From assembly GCF_000516985.1 (NCBI RefSeq), contig NW_006917099.1, forward strand, positions 2,000,685-2,064,684: DNA of 64,000 nucleotides, written 5' to 3'. The notes beneath the pieces were generated by a model. The model did not search any database and was not told the DNA's origin. It saw only the letters and a list, made by a program, of their open reading frames with translations. How positions within the stretch are numbered: the stretch's first letter is position 1; each line of letters opens with the position of its first letter. This document shows positions 10,422 to 22,800 of this stretch, piece after piece. The stretch comes from Pestalotiopsis fici W106-1. Lineage: Eukaryota; Ascomycota; Sordariomycetes; Amphisphaeriales; Sporocadaceae. The position numbers were made by a program, and so were the translations under genes.

Positions 10422-12222
10422 ATGGCTGAGCCACCTTCTTCCCCGCCAAATCCAAACGCCACTACCGAGGAGTCCTTGACCTGGTACAAGAATCAATATG
10501 AGCAGCTGGCTGTCGAGCTTGCCGAGTTTCGAGAGTCCAGTCACGAGCTCGAGGCAGAACTTGAAAAGGATCTCGAGGCTGCAGACAAGAGGGAGCGATC
10601 ACTACGAGAAAAGGCCGAGGGTGCCCGGTTCGAGGCTGAAGAGTGGAAGGTAAATGATACTCGTTTCGAGTCTGGGATCATGTTTATTGACGGTGCGACA
10701 GGAAAAATGCAAAAAGGCCAAGACCGAAGCCAATGGGGCGCAAAATGCCCTGGAAAAGGAGATTACTACTCTCCGCGACACAAACAGGACACTTCAACTA
10801 AAACTGCGAGATATCGAGGTCGCCAATGATGACTTTGAGCGACAGGCCCGTCATACGACCTCTTCGCTCGAGGACTTGGAACAAAAATACAACCAGGCAA
10901 TCGAGCGCAGCGTCATGATGGAGGAAGAGGTCAAGATTGGCGAAAAGGAACGAGAGAATCTGAGAATCGAAAACCAGAGACTACGCGAAGAATTGTCCGA
11001 CCTCAAGGTTGAAGCCGAAATCCTGCAAGACAAGGTTAAGAAGGCGGAAAATCGCCATTTATCCACCATTTCTACCGATATTTCTATTCCTGGATCGCCC
11101 ACCTTTGAAAACTCGCCGCGCTCAACGGCAAGCTCACCACTCATTTCTACGCCACCCGACGAACTATCTCTGCCTCCTCCGAGGAAACTAACTCCTGGAC
11201 TCTCTGACCCTCCTTCGCCGCCCGTCTCTGAAGCCTCTTCGTCGCTCCCAAGACCAGCTTCGAGACTTCGCACACCCATGCCTTCTTCTGCGACAAAGTC
11301 TAGACTACCCTCGGCAGCAAATTTCAGCACTACGCCCAGGCCGAGAGCCATGACGACCACGTCAAACAGCACCAGAACATCCGGATTCAGGTCCGCCACC
11401 CAAACCCGAACACCCGCGCCCACGAGGACGACTGCTCCCCGGGCCACGTCTCACAGAATACCACCATCCACTTCGCTCAACCACATTCGCACTTTGACTG
11501 CGCAAATGCAACGTCTCGAAGCCCGCGTGCAAAATGCTCGATCCAAGCTTCCGGCGCCCACTACAACCCCTCCAAGAGCCTCCCCACGATCGGTACTTGG
11601 TAGCACCAGTGTCCCGTCCACGGTTACGATAAGGAGTCGGAAACGTGGTGTTGGCTCGGGTGCCTCGGCGGCTCTTGATGAGACGCCATCGCAGTCTACC
11701 GGCGCTGGCCGGACAGGAAAGCACGTACCTCGGCTTAGCACGTCTGGGGTTTCTCGCCTGTCATTTGGCCCGCTACCGAACCGGACCAGCAACTATGATC
11801 CCGACTCGAGCTCCGTGTCCATTTCACGGCCGAGCAGTCGCGCTAGTGCAGCTTCTTCTCAGTTTGTGCGGCCGGACAGGCCAGTCTCACGAGCAGAAAT
11901 CGGACGTCCTGTTTCCAGGACATCAATGAGCGGAACCAAGACGCCACTGAGCCTGCGGCCTCGTAGCTCCTTGTCGGGCAGCCTCCACGGCTACTCTCAG
12001 AGCATTGGACGGTCAGAATTCGACGAGGCGGACGAAATCTACGAAAGTCGCACGCCCAGCCGAAGAGGGACATATAGCAAGTTTACCTCGGACGCAAGCA
12101 CTAGCAGCATTCCCATGCCGAGTACCAGTGGCATTCCCATGCCTAGACGGCAGAGCGCCGCCTCGTCCAGGCGGTCCAGCGTGGGGATCAACACTCTGGC
12201 AGACCTCGGCGAGACGTATTAG
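10422..12222 (+). CDS. nudE: NudE nuclear distribution protein (dynein/LIS1 regulator)
   Basis: Two exons, 10422-10649 and 10702-12222, with a 52-nt phase-0 intron (GTAAAT...ACAG), giving 582 residues, close to Aspergillus NudE and Neurospora RO-11. Residues of about 18-190 form a heptad-rich coiled coil; stretches such as [17 protein letters not shown] and [15 protein letters not shown] are typical of the NudE family. The rest is a long Ser/Thr/Pro/Arg-rich disordered tail with many S-R and S-P pairs that could be phosphorylated. NudE binds NudF/LIS1 and cytoplasmic dynein and supports nuclear migration along hyphae. The ATG follows AACAAAC, a good fungal start context. The 3' exon also reads open back into the intron from 10654, but family similarity requires the splice. 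Confidence 0.95.
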
Positions 12223-13233
12223 TTGGATCAGCAAATTCCTGAATTTCTTTTGTCTTGATACCACTCGGGGATTTACACTATTTGCATCCAGATTCGTCTC
12301 GCCGGACCAAGTGTCTGTTATTAAGAGTACTCGAGATGCTCCAGCATAGCGCTTGATTTTATGAAACGGTATCGGCGTTGGTAGTTACCATAGGCATGGT
12401 ATCGGCGTAACTCGGTCATGGTACTTTTTTCTGGTGTTAACATGTGCATGGCTTTGGCGTTGGAACTTGTTTTCTCATCTTTTTCAAGTTGGAAGCTTTG
12501 AAAGAGAAGGGGGTCGAAGGACAAGGTTGGAAGTTGGTCGTATACTTACAGTTCAAACAAGGCAGTAGATGCTTTGGAGATTATACAGTGGATTAGAGCC
12601 AGGGGATGATTAAGAGGTGCAGATAAATATAAGCCAGACGGCAGATATTCCTTTTGTGAATTTATTGATACTGCATGATGAGCATTTCATGAACGTTGCC
12701 ACTTGTAATATATATATATTTTCTTGTTTGCGTGGCCCCAAATGGAGAACTAGAAAATCTCTATCTGGCATCTCGAATTGTCGCCACTATTAATGAGGTG
12801 CGCGAGATTTCCTGGAAATTACTCGCTGTTGCAATAATATGATTGGGCCGGCCTGATGGCGATCCGGGGGCTGGTGGTGACATGTCTCAAGACTCTGATC
12901 AAAGGACTTGCAAACAGTGTTTGAACGAATACTTGAGACAAGGAACACAGATATTGAGAGGCAATATCTACACCACAATTCCGGGGAATGACTGCTATCG
13001 GGGGGAATCTGGTTGTGGTCACGATTGCTTTGGTACTACCAGCCTCGTGTACAACTATTCCCGAGGTCACGCGCCTTGTAAAACTGCTGGCTCTCGGACA
13101 TTGATTATGATTAATATTGTTATATGATTGGAAACATTTTGAATGTGTGTTTTGAAAACTACATGATGAAAATCAAGACGGCAGGACTAAAAAGTCCGCT
13201 TGGCTTGCAACATCACAACCTCGGCCTGTGGTA
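12223..13233. other. Intergenic spacer between convergent genes
   Basis: About 1 kb holding the 3' ends of NudE (+) and the mucin-like gene (-). It is relatively AT-rich around 12,540-12,730, with an A/T run near 12,710. No gene or structured repeat is supported. Confidence 0.6.
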
Positions 13234-14496
13234 CTAGCAGACAGTATTGAGATACACTTCATCGAGCGTAAAGTCTAGAGAGTCTGTAGTGATGGAACTG
13301 CACGTCCAGCCAAAGGCCAAGGTGCCCGAGGCTGCCAGGTCGTCGACGGGGACCGATACCGTCTGCCAGCCGCGGGTCGCCGTCGTGAGGGCAGCACTGT
13401 TTGCAGCAAAGGCGGTCGTGTACAGCGTGGTGCCGGCATAGGTGACGGTGGCTGTGCACGTCGACGTGGGATAGATCAGGCGCCCGTACAGACGGTAACT
13501 AAAGGACAGGGTGGAGCTGCTGCCCACGCTGGTGAGAGCCTGCGATATGGAAGCCGTTGTCGATCTTTGTCCATAGAGGACACTGTTTTTAAAAGATACA
13601 TGTTAACAAGGCTCGCACCAAAAGGCAAGGTGTAGTGTCATGGTACTTACGCGAACCAGCTGCCATAGGGGGATTGATAGGCATTGTTGGTGTTTGATTC
13701 AATATAAGCAAGGGTTCCCTTGGTCCATGTCGAGGAATCACCTTCTTCGAAGCCACCATCGGCAACGGCATTGGTGGCCGACTAATGACGGGTTAGTATA
13801 GAAATGTGGCTGAGTTTAGATATGACTTACACAGGCCGGAGCAGTGGTGCTTGATGTGGCTGTTGTTTCAGTAGTTGTGGATTCAGTTGCAGAAGCGGTA
13901 GAAGAACTGGTCGTAGGAGCCTCGGTAGCGGATTCAGTTGTAGAGATGGTAGAAGAGATGGTTGTGGAAGCTTCAGTCGTGGACGCTTCAGTGGTGGAGG
14001 TCTCGGTAGTGGAATCAGTTGTAGAGATGGTAGAAGAAACCGTTGTAGAAGCCTCGGGGGTAGAAACTGTCTCAGAGACGGTTGTGGAAGCTTCAGTGCT
14101 GGAATCAGTCGAGACAGTGGAAGTCACACTGGTGGAATCGGTTGACAAGGTAGCCGATTCAGAAGTTTCAGTTGGGACCGAAGAAGTAGTCTCCGAGGTC
14201 GATTCAGAAGAAGTCGTGACGGTTGAAATCGTGACAATAGGCGTTGTAGAAGAGATGGCACTTGAACTGGTATATGATGCGAGAGAGGTCGATGCCACCT
14301 CGGAAGAGCTGCTGAATGCAGACTGAGAGTATGCCAGGACAGTACTGTTTGATGGCGGGCGGCCACAGCCCTTGCGCTTCTTGGTAGGTTTTGCCAATTC
14401 CGAGCCCAAGCTGGACGTTGTGTCGGCCGGAATGGCAATGGCCTCAACTTCAACCGCCACCGCAGCCACCAATGCCAAAGCGAGTGTAAACTTCAT
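13234..14496 (-). CDS. Secreted Ser/Thr-rich mucin-like protein with C-terminal beta-sandwich-like module
   Basis: Three exons: 14496-13831, 13781-13651 and 13582-13234; introns of 49 and 68 nt have GTAAGT donors and YAG/CAG acceptors. The product is 381 residues. Residues 1-20 form a clear signal peptide. A basic K-K-R-K-G-C-G patch follows near residue 40, then about 170 residues made almost only of Ser, Thr, Ala, Glu and Val with repeats of E-A-S-T-T-x-S-S-T-I-S-T-T. The last 160 residues (from about 223) have four Cys and Gly/Ser-rich beta-type sequence with D-G-G-F-E near the start and D-E-V-Y-L near the end. This resembles CBM4/9-like carbohydrate-binding modules seen after Ser/Thr linkers in fungal wall proteins. 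Heavy O-mannosylation and cell-wall or extracellular location are likely; the ligand is unknown. There is no C-terminal GPI signal. Confidence 0.85.
13870..14170 (-). repeat. Degenerate minisatellite coding for the Ser/Thr-rich stalk
   Basis: On the plus strand the block beginning with GATTCAGTTG or GAATCAGTTG and running through GTAGAAGA recurs with few changes at about 13882, 13930 and 14020. It encodes repeated E-A-S-T-T-type units. Such repeats often change copy number between strains. Confidence 0.6.
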
Positions 14497-15676
14497 TATG
14501 AAGGCTTAATTTCAAGTAGACGGAGAAAGAATGAAGGAATGTCTAGCGTTTCCATTACTGTTTACGATTTCTTGGCCGTCGAGAGATTATATACTTGAGC
14601 AAATCTCTAATTCCATGTCTTGGCGCCCTCATTTCCTGGTATTGATCGGGCAGGCCACTAGTCCCAGTCCTTGCGATGAGTGGATATATTGGTAGGAATC
14701 GGCCAGGATAGCTCAGCTCCTCCATAAAAGAAGCTTAAAGGACAAGATGGTACCATGAGCTTGATTTTGCAAAACATTGTCTTGATTGCGACAAACACAG
14801 CCTCGCGCCCTTTTTCCCTATTTTGAAATGCTTTATTCGTCTTTTATGCATATATAGACTCGGCCCAGAGCAGGCACTTTAATCACAGACGACTCCTTTT
14901 GCCTCGCAACGTCCCTTTTGGAAAGCGCCTAGTCTTGTTTCTTCATAGCTGACAGCCACCCCAGCGCTAGGCGGCATCTAGCTTGACTAGCCAGGGGCTT
15001 TGTTTTCAGCTCGATCCAGCATTCCGTATCATTGGTACGGAATGTCGTAATTAAAAATCCATCAGGGGCTTGACAACAGCCGTTGCCGATGGCGGTGAAT
15101 TGTCTGGATGGAGTGCCATGACCCCGAGGTCTAACGAATTAGTCATGAATATGCGAGGCCCCCATATTGCAAATAGTCGTGAAAAACAGCAAAGAAAGTG
15201 GTGGATTCAATTGAATATAAATGAGTATCCGGGTGTAAATTCATGGTACAGCGTTCTCGAGTGAGAACCTGGCTTTACTTGTGTCGTTTGATTGATTTTA
15301 CATGACTGGTCGCGTGTATCATCATCTCTGGGACTAAACGGCTCCCAGATAGGATCGACGTTCCTTTCACAAGTCGTAATTCATGTACGTCTTGAACAAC
15401 TGTTTCAATACAGGTCTAGCCAGGCAAGTGGTTCATCATGAGACCGCTGCCTGAATAAACGGGCAAGTCAATTTTTCCGGACGGAACTCTTGATGAAACT
15501 ATTTACATCACCCGAGGCAGAGTAGTGGAATTGATACAAGAGTAAAAGGTTTCGGCTTACCAGACGACAAGAGAGACTCTTCCGTCTATCGAAAAGACAG
15601 TTTACACTCATTTCTGTCTAGCTAATGGGACATTCTCTCATGCAAAATGACAATTCTTTCTAGACAGTCTGTTAAT
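14497..15676. other. Promoter region and spacer without supported gene
   Basis: Besides the TATA box of the mucin-like gene, nothing coding is seen. The right end should contain the 3' untranslated region of the minus-strand dehydrogenase. Confidence 0.6.
14586..14593 (-). promoter_or_regulatory. TATA box of the mucin-like gene
   Basis: TATATAAT on the minus strand, 90 bases upstream of the start codon at 14496, a normal position for a fungal TATA box. Confidence 0.45.
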
Positions 15677-16829
15677 CTATGGCAATGACCGTCTTGTAGT
15701 CCCGTCTCGTTCCTTGACAAAGTCAGTCTCGAAATCGAGGCCACTCTCCTGCCTCACCACGCCAAACAGACTGGTCGAGTCAAGAGGCCGCGCTCGGCCC
15801 GGGCTTGTTGTATGGCCATGGTCTTTAATAATCCTTCCCTCACCCTGCGCCCAGTCCCGGGCCTTTTCCAAGCCCTCGTACGCGACACGGCCGGCACGGG
15901 CGCTCACGCCCTCGCGCTCCGCGATCCCCATGGCGTGGCCCACATCCTTGAGGGCCAGATCCAGGCTCGACCAGGGCGCGGCGCCCGGAGCCGGACAGTA
16001 GACGCCCGAAGTCATGCGAACCGAGTCCGTATGGGCCACGGCGCCAAAGTTGAGCTCGAGCAAGCGCTCGAGCGTGGCGGCCGGGAGGCCAGTCTTGGAT
16101 GCCAGGACGTGGGCTTCGGCAATGATTTGCATCAGGGAGGCCATTAGGAGGTTTCTACAGTCGGTCAGTTTAGCACCTGGTCTAGTCCATCCAATTGGCT
16201 TGCCAACATACCCCGTCGTCTTGAGCAGTAACGCCTTTTCCGGCTCCGTTCCCACGACCAGGACCTCCCGTGCCACGACGCCTTTGAGTAGCGGCGACAC
16301 GGCCTCGAGGACATTGTCTGGCCCGGCGTACGCAGCCAAGAGCGTACCTGCCGCAGCTGCGGGAGATGCCCCAAAGACGGGCATTGATGCAAAATGGGCT
16401 CCCGACGCGCTCATCTTTTCGGCTACGGCCTTGGCCGTGTCGGGGTGAACAGTCGTGGTATCAATGACCATTTTGCCTTGTGCATTGCCTGAGCCGAGAA
16501 TTTGTTCGATAATTGATATCACGGCATCATCATCGCTCGACTAATTTCGGAGTTAGCCTGTGGTGTCTTGTCAAGTGATCATGACTCACGGAAATAAATA
16601 TAATCGTGCTCTCCCGAGACAGCTGTTCAATGGACAAAATCCTAAGAGCTCCAAGCTTTTCCAAGGGCTCACATCGTGAACTTGTCCTATTGTAGACCTT
16701 GAGAGGCTGCACTCCTTGGTCAGCAAGATGCTGCTGAATCCTCGAGGCCATTCCCGAGCCCATGCTCCCCAAGCCGATCCATCCTATGGCTCTGGTCGTG
16801 GGTGGTGCTGCGCTCGATAGAGATGCCAT
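15677..16829 (-). CDS. 3-hydroxyisobutyrate / 6-phosphogluconate dehydrogenase-family NAD(P)-dependent oxidoreductase
   Basis: Three exons: 16829-16590, 16540-16212 and 16154-15677, with introns of 49 and 57 nt, giving 348 residues. The Rossmann motif G-L-G-S-M-G-S-G-M starts near residue 19. F-I-S-V-S-S-D-D-D-A-V at the end of the first domain, D-T-T-T-V-H-P-D-T, and a P-V-F-G-A-S-P-x-A-A-A-G-T-L segment match the family substrate-binding signature. The catalytic Lys is in L-L-L-K-T-T-G-N (about Lys187), right at the second splice junction. Removing the 57-nt intron restores K-T-T-G-N-L-L-M, as family members have, even though the intron has no in-frame stop. Enzymes of this type oxidise beta-hydroxyacids or reduce imines and small aldehydes; the exact substrate cannot be told. 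Probably cytosolic. Confidence 0.87.
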
Positions 16830-19800
16830 TTTGCCAACAGTTTTCCTACGTCTTGTGGTTCTATACAGATTGACTGAATTCTACTCTGATGTACAAGATG
16901 AGATGACAGAGCGCAAGCCCAGTCATACGGCGACTCCGCAAGCCGAAGCTCGGAGTGGGGCGCCGAATCCTCCGGATGTAGCTCCGAAGTGTTGTAACAT
17001 TAATGAGTTGGAATAGATATCTACTTGGACCAGAGCCCTGTCCACGAAGTTCCGGTGAAAATTTTTGCCGGCCCTTGGATTCATTTCTGTTCTAAGAGAA
17101 TCCATCATTCTGCTCGCATGGATCGAGACCTGGAAGCTTGTTGAGACACCAAATGGTTCTTGAACATGACCTAGTATGCATTTTGAAAATGATGAAAATT
17201 CCGAGATACTCCTCAAAGGCCACTGATCTGTCTCTAATCCATTGCGTATATTCCAAGGCTATTGATATTTCAACACGGGCCGGTAACTGCGGGCAGCTTG
17301 ACAGTGAGTTTACAAGCACAAAACGTGTCGAGTGCCTACTCTTAGACTTGGTTCATTAGCATTTGTTTGGTTTGCGTGTTTATTTTCTGTAGGGGTATGA
17401 CTAGGATCGTAGGATTCATATTTCTGCCTTGTGCTCATGGTCATGTGTGTGTAGGTCTTGAATGACCACCAAAGTGAATGTATTCGATGCTTATCTCGCA
17501 TAGATCATCTGGGTGATATTGTAACGTGTGTACAAAGTACTGCTGCCATCATTCTTGAATTTGTTACATGATTTGCCCATAGCCCTCACCAGTTGATTGA
17601 CAACTCTTGATAATGGCTCATGACGCTTACTGAATAGATAATGTACCGGCTTCAACCTGTGATTGCTCCGTGATGAACCTGGTTGTTGAACAAGCCAAGA
17701 GGAAACAAATTCCGAGCCAATTTCAGATAGAACCGAGTTTCTCAAGGGACCATTGCAACTATGAATACGACGGCTCGATATTAATATCTGATACTCTAGT
17801 CCTCGGAATTTCGAGTTAATCGACAACCTTGTCCAACTCGTTCAACATGTTTCTCTCTAGTCAAATAGCAGGCCGTGGACTGAATTCTCATTTGCAAGCT
17901 TAACCCATGACAAGCTACCAAAGGATAAAAGGCTATCACGCTTAAGCTACCACGTTGACAGAATTCTCTTGAACTAGCTACGTTTCTCCTACGATAAGCT
18001 CAAGACGTTGTTGTTACTCACCGACATTCACCAAGCGAATCCTCTTTTCCCTAGTCACAATATAACCGATGCCATTACAGCCACAAGTGTAACTTGAGCC
18101 TTTCCCCGGATTCTGCACCGGTGTATGAATGCTAATTTTACCTGAGTAGTAGTTCTTTGGACCATGTGGTGATTATGCAGTACGCGTACGTGTTGGGCAA
18201 GGTGTGCCCTAAAACATGCATAATGATTGCTTATTCGTGGTAGTTCCAGATCTTCTTTGGGGAGGGGGTTCTTGAGACGGACCAGAATTGATAGACTCAT
18301 ACTAGAGTAAGCACTTTGTTTCCCTGGTAAAGGGCGGGTAAGGGTTTGCGAGTCATGGTTATACAGTCTTCCCGCTCAAATCACTTCCCAAATCATGCCC
18401 CTTCACCGCTGTGGGCTGTGGCTGGGCCCAAGTGACTCGAGCGACTTGTTGATAAGGAGAGAAAGGGCTGACAAGGGCAACCAATTTGATCCATCCTGAG
18501 CTTGTGGAATAGAGTTTCAGCTAGAGATTGTCGATCCCGCGTTTTAGTACCCCATGAATAGCTAGGAGTAGTAGTAGTATCTTTGGCCGGCACTCGTCAC
18601 CGGCACTCGTCCACGATCAAAACAAACCAAAAGGTCTATCTGACTATTCTCTCGATGCTCCGATCCTTGTCGATCCAGGGTTTGGCTCTCGATCATCCAC
18701 GGCCACGGCCCTATTCCGATAACGAGAATGGTGTTTTGAGCGGTTGCATACATCGGTTTCTAACTGATAAACTCGAAGCACTTGGCCATCCGGACGAACC
18801 TTGGGATCTGCAGCACAAGGCGGGGAAGATGAAGCATGCAAAGTACGAGCAAAAAGGCATAAATTTCCACATGCGACCAAGAGTATGCAGACCACAAACG
18901 CCACCGTCCAAAGTCTGGATCATGGTTTGGTATCTCCTCTTTGAGCGACTGCTGGTAATGGGCCCTAGTCGGTGCATGTCAAGGGTTCAAAGTTTCTACC
19001 ATGTCAAAGAATACTACCATTGACCACCAATCTTTGTAAACATGTAGGGCATGACGTACAGTCTATTCAAAGTTACGAAAATGGCAATACACGCAGCATG
19101 ACAACATCGAGGACAATGTTCAAGTTTTCCTTGCAAAAAGACGTGTGATTTCATCATGGAATTACGTCAACTAATCCCTCCACAAGGTCTTGGTGAGGAA
19201 CGAGACTGTTGATCTGGTGATACACGTGTGGTTGTGGCAATGTATGGGTTTGTCAAGCCCAATGTCCCCCTCCTCGGTTGGCACAGCTGCCAGCCAGGGC
19301 TTGGGGGAGGATAGAGATATGCAGGGACTTGTGTGCCACTCAAGGACTTATTAACAAGAACTGTCTAGCCTTTTTGCGAGTGCAGGAGATCGGCATCAGC
19401 CTCGCTTGTTGATAGGGGCGTGTCCAGCTACTGCTACACCCACGCAGAATAAATGTAGTAGGTTGTTACGTTGCTGTTTAGCGGTTGCAGCGTCCATGCT
19501 ACCGCAACCGGCACGTTTATGTGGCCGCAGGTGGCGATCAAGCTTGGCTACTACTCCTGATATGCAGCAGTGAAAAGTAGGGTCTTCACATGTTGCTCTT
19601 TTCATGTAGCGGCGTTGGGAGCAGTATGATGGCATTCGGGCGACGATTCTGTAACAAGAATATGAATACAAAAAGCAAAAGCTCTAATATCTGGTTTAGC
19701 GAGCGTTTGGTATGCGGAAAATGGCAACAAGTTTACATGACCAGTACTATCGGTAGCAACGTATTGAGATTTGGTCGTTGTAAACATGTTGCCCGGGGAC

Positions 19801-22800
19801 ACGAAACTCTGGGAGATTCCGATCATGGAGTAATTATTGCCCCAAGAGGTAAACTGCGGAATGATACATGTTTTAGCACAGTATCAATCAACGACAGTGT
19901 GAGGGCACTGTCTTTGCAGAAAACACTTGACAGTATGCAAACACGTTGGTTTACAAGAGGTTGGACGAGTTCAGTAGGGTAATCTGGAAAACGTTCAACG
20001 TCGCACGCCAGCGTCTACACAAGAGATTGAATTTCCTAGACAAGTTGCTTCCCGAACAGACCGAGTTTGCCATGGTGCAGTAGTTTGCCCAGATGGGTGG
20101 TTGGCCATTCGTTGGGGCCCATCACACCATCTTTTTTCCTCTCCTCAGCGGAGGGGTCCGGGTCCGGGTGCAGACAGCGGAGGAGCTCTTTGGGTATGTC
20201 TTGATCTGTTTTTTTTTCTTGCTCGGGGTAGACGCGCTGCTTGGCTTGGTGTGTGGCTGTAGGTGAGAGGGGGGATCTAAAAAAGCTCGCTGAAACTCTA
20301 CAGAAGCGAGCGGCTTGGTTTCTTTCTTGGGTGATGCTTGGCAGAGATTCTCATCCTCTTGCGCCTACTCCTCCTTCATCCTCCTTGTGGAGACATGGCA
20401 TTAGCATGGAAATGTCAAAAATGGGTAGTGGATGGCAACAAATATGTTCAGATATCGCCTTTTTGGCATGCCAAATCCCTCTACAAAAACTCTCGCTTTT
20501 ACACCCCTGTCGTCGGTGATTTATACTCTGCGCAGGCCCCATAGAAGTGGGACGATTATTCCCAGGGATGAGGGGTAAGCCGGCACAAGAGAATTGGCAG
20601 ACAAACATGAGATGCGTGAATTGACTGGACAAGCGGACATCTTTTCGGTTCAAGAAAATTGAGCAAAGAATTCTGTTGGATTTCTCGCCACTTGACCTAA
20701 AAAGTGAAGCCATTCCCAACTATTTGATGCACCTTGCGAGATGGGAATGGTGTGCATACATGTGGCAGCAACTAGAAACTCTCACTGTCGTAGTCTCCCA
20801 CCCACTTGTGCAAAATTCTTCTTCAGCCACATATGATTCTTGTCGTATGGATGCACAACTGTTGAGAGGAGACGGACAAGGAGGGGCAATTCATTACCCC
20901 TTTGTCGTATCACGCCCGATCCCTCCGAAAGCAAAAAAGGCGAGACTTGCCTTTTGAAAATGGACGGCAGGATATATTCTCCTATTGGGCACAGTTCGTA
21001 TCAAGAATTCCATGCAACACTCTTACTACAGTGTACTACCACTGCAGCTTCGTCTCACATGCTGGTACGCGTAGCTAGATAACGCTGTTGGCAAGCTTTG
21101 TCCAATCACTTGCGAGAATCCAGTCAGAACCCTACATTGACTTGCAGATGGCTTGCATGTTCTAGGCAATGGAGGTGTTGGAAAGGGTTGCCAAGGGTGC
21201 ACCCTCGATATATATCGGTCTGTCGCAGGAACGAGGATTCAACCACCAATGTGGTACAATGTGCATATATCAAGACCTGACCGGTACAGATAACATGTCT
21301 AATGGATTCTGATAACATAAAGTGATTAATATCTCTGATCGGATCATGCAGCAGCAAATTAACAAGCCGACCACTCCGAGTAGAGTTTGTTGTGGTATCG
21401 TATGCGTGGTGACTGGCGCGCGTTTTCATGCATCAACAGCTCGATACAGACGCCGGAAATATGGAGATTCCTTCCCCAGTTCCACAGGTCGACCAAGTCA
21501 AACTCGAAAGCCCATGACCTATTACCCCAGATGGATAACCCACAGCTGTAGAGTGGACCCCGACAATGTGAATCTAGACGCCCTACCTGATGCCATTCTA
21601 GGTATTCCCACGCGCGCCAAATGGCTACGAATAACAAGCCAAAGGTTACGCAAGGACGGTCCTGTCTGGGCTCCCATTGTCAAGAAACGATCCGTGACAC
21701 CAAGCAAAATAGTGACGAAAATGCCCATTCGAGCTCTAGGATTTACCTCCATCATTTCAGAATCCCGAGCGTGGAACCGCCTAGTCCAAGGACCGTTGAG
21801 AATATGTTTGCACAGCATGAGCTAGCATCACATCTAGAGTTTTGATACACACTCTTTCCCCAGATTTCAAGAATGACGCTTTCCGTGTGACGTAGCTAGC
21901 TGCAAGCAGGGTCCAATAGGCTCGGCCGAAGAAAACAGTGCAAGTGACAAGGAAACATGTGGTGGTTGCCCCAGAGGACCATCTCGGCGAAAATATCCAT
22001 GCGGCAACCATCAAGATCATCCGTCTCTCCATTGGTCAAGCAGCTCAACGACTCTTGAGCACCCTCAGCTGTGCCATTGGAACAATCTCGACAATATCTC
22101 GGCCTAGTGAGGAAAGGGGGCCATGGCAACCGTGGTGCCCATGTACGTGGTGAAATGGTCGTGGAACACTCCTTTGCCCTTCATCGGTTCGAGAAAAAAC
22201 GGCACAGCGAGAGCTCACGACATGACTTGACAAATTGCTACACCCACTTGTAGACGTGGTTCTCGCAGCTTTTTCTCAGATACGCAGGAATCATCTCGCT
22301 GACCCGGCGGAAAATGTTGTTGCCGTATAGTTGCAATCATCCCGTTCCACAACCCCTTCTTGAAGATCGGGAGACGAGAGGGATACGCCTTTGGGCAAGC
22401 CGGAAATAACTTGTCCATGATGGCATATTGCTTCCAAAGCAACACTGCTCTTGGAAATCTGTAAAACCCTGTTTCGGGCCATGATCTCGGTGAATCATCT
22501 TGTTCACATGTCTGAATATGTACAACTCGGGTCCTGGTTTCCGGCGAGAGCACAAACGGTAAATCTGTATGCTTCAATTCTCTCCAATTTCCCAAATTTC
22601 TTGCCTTTGGCAGTTGAATGTACCTCGGGGGCGAGAGTACATCTGTAGAAATGGCACAAATAGGTTAGCAATCCATCGCAGATATATTCGGGATTAAATG
22701 GACAAGAATGACTTGGTGGAAAGACTGGCAAAAGTGAGCCCATTTACACGCAATGCCATTGCCCTGAACGTAAACATGCATGGGCTCCATTCTTTGTTTC

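Noticed and set aside
13844..14326. Plus-strand Val/Glu-rich frame of 160 codons
   Set aside because: It is the complement of the Ser/Thr-rich repeat of the secreted mucin-like protein and shows only the repeat pattern.
21322..21825. 167-codon plus-strand frame
   Set aside because: It starts with GTG, with no recognisable domain or splice context.
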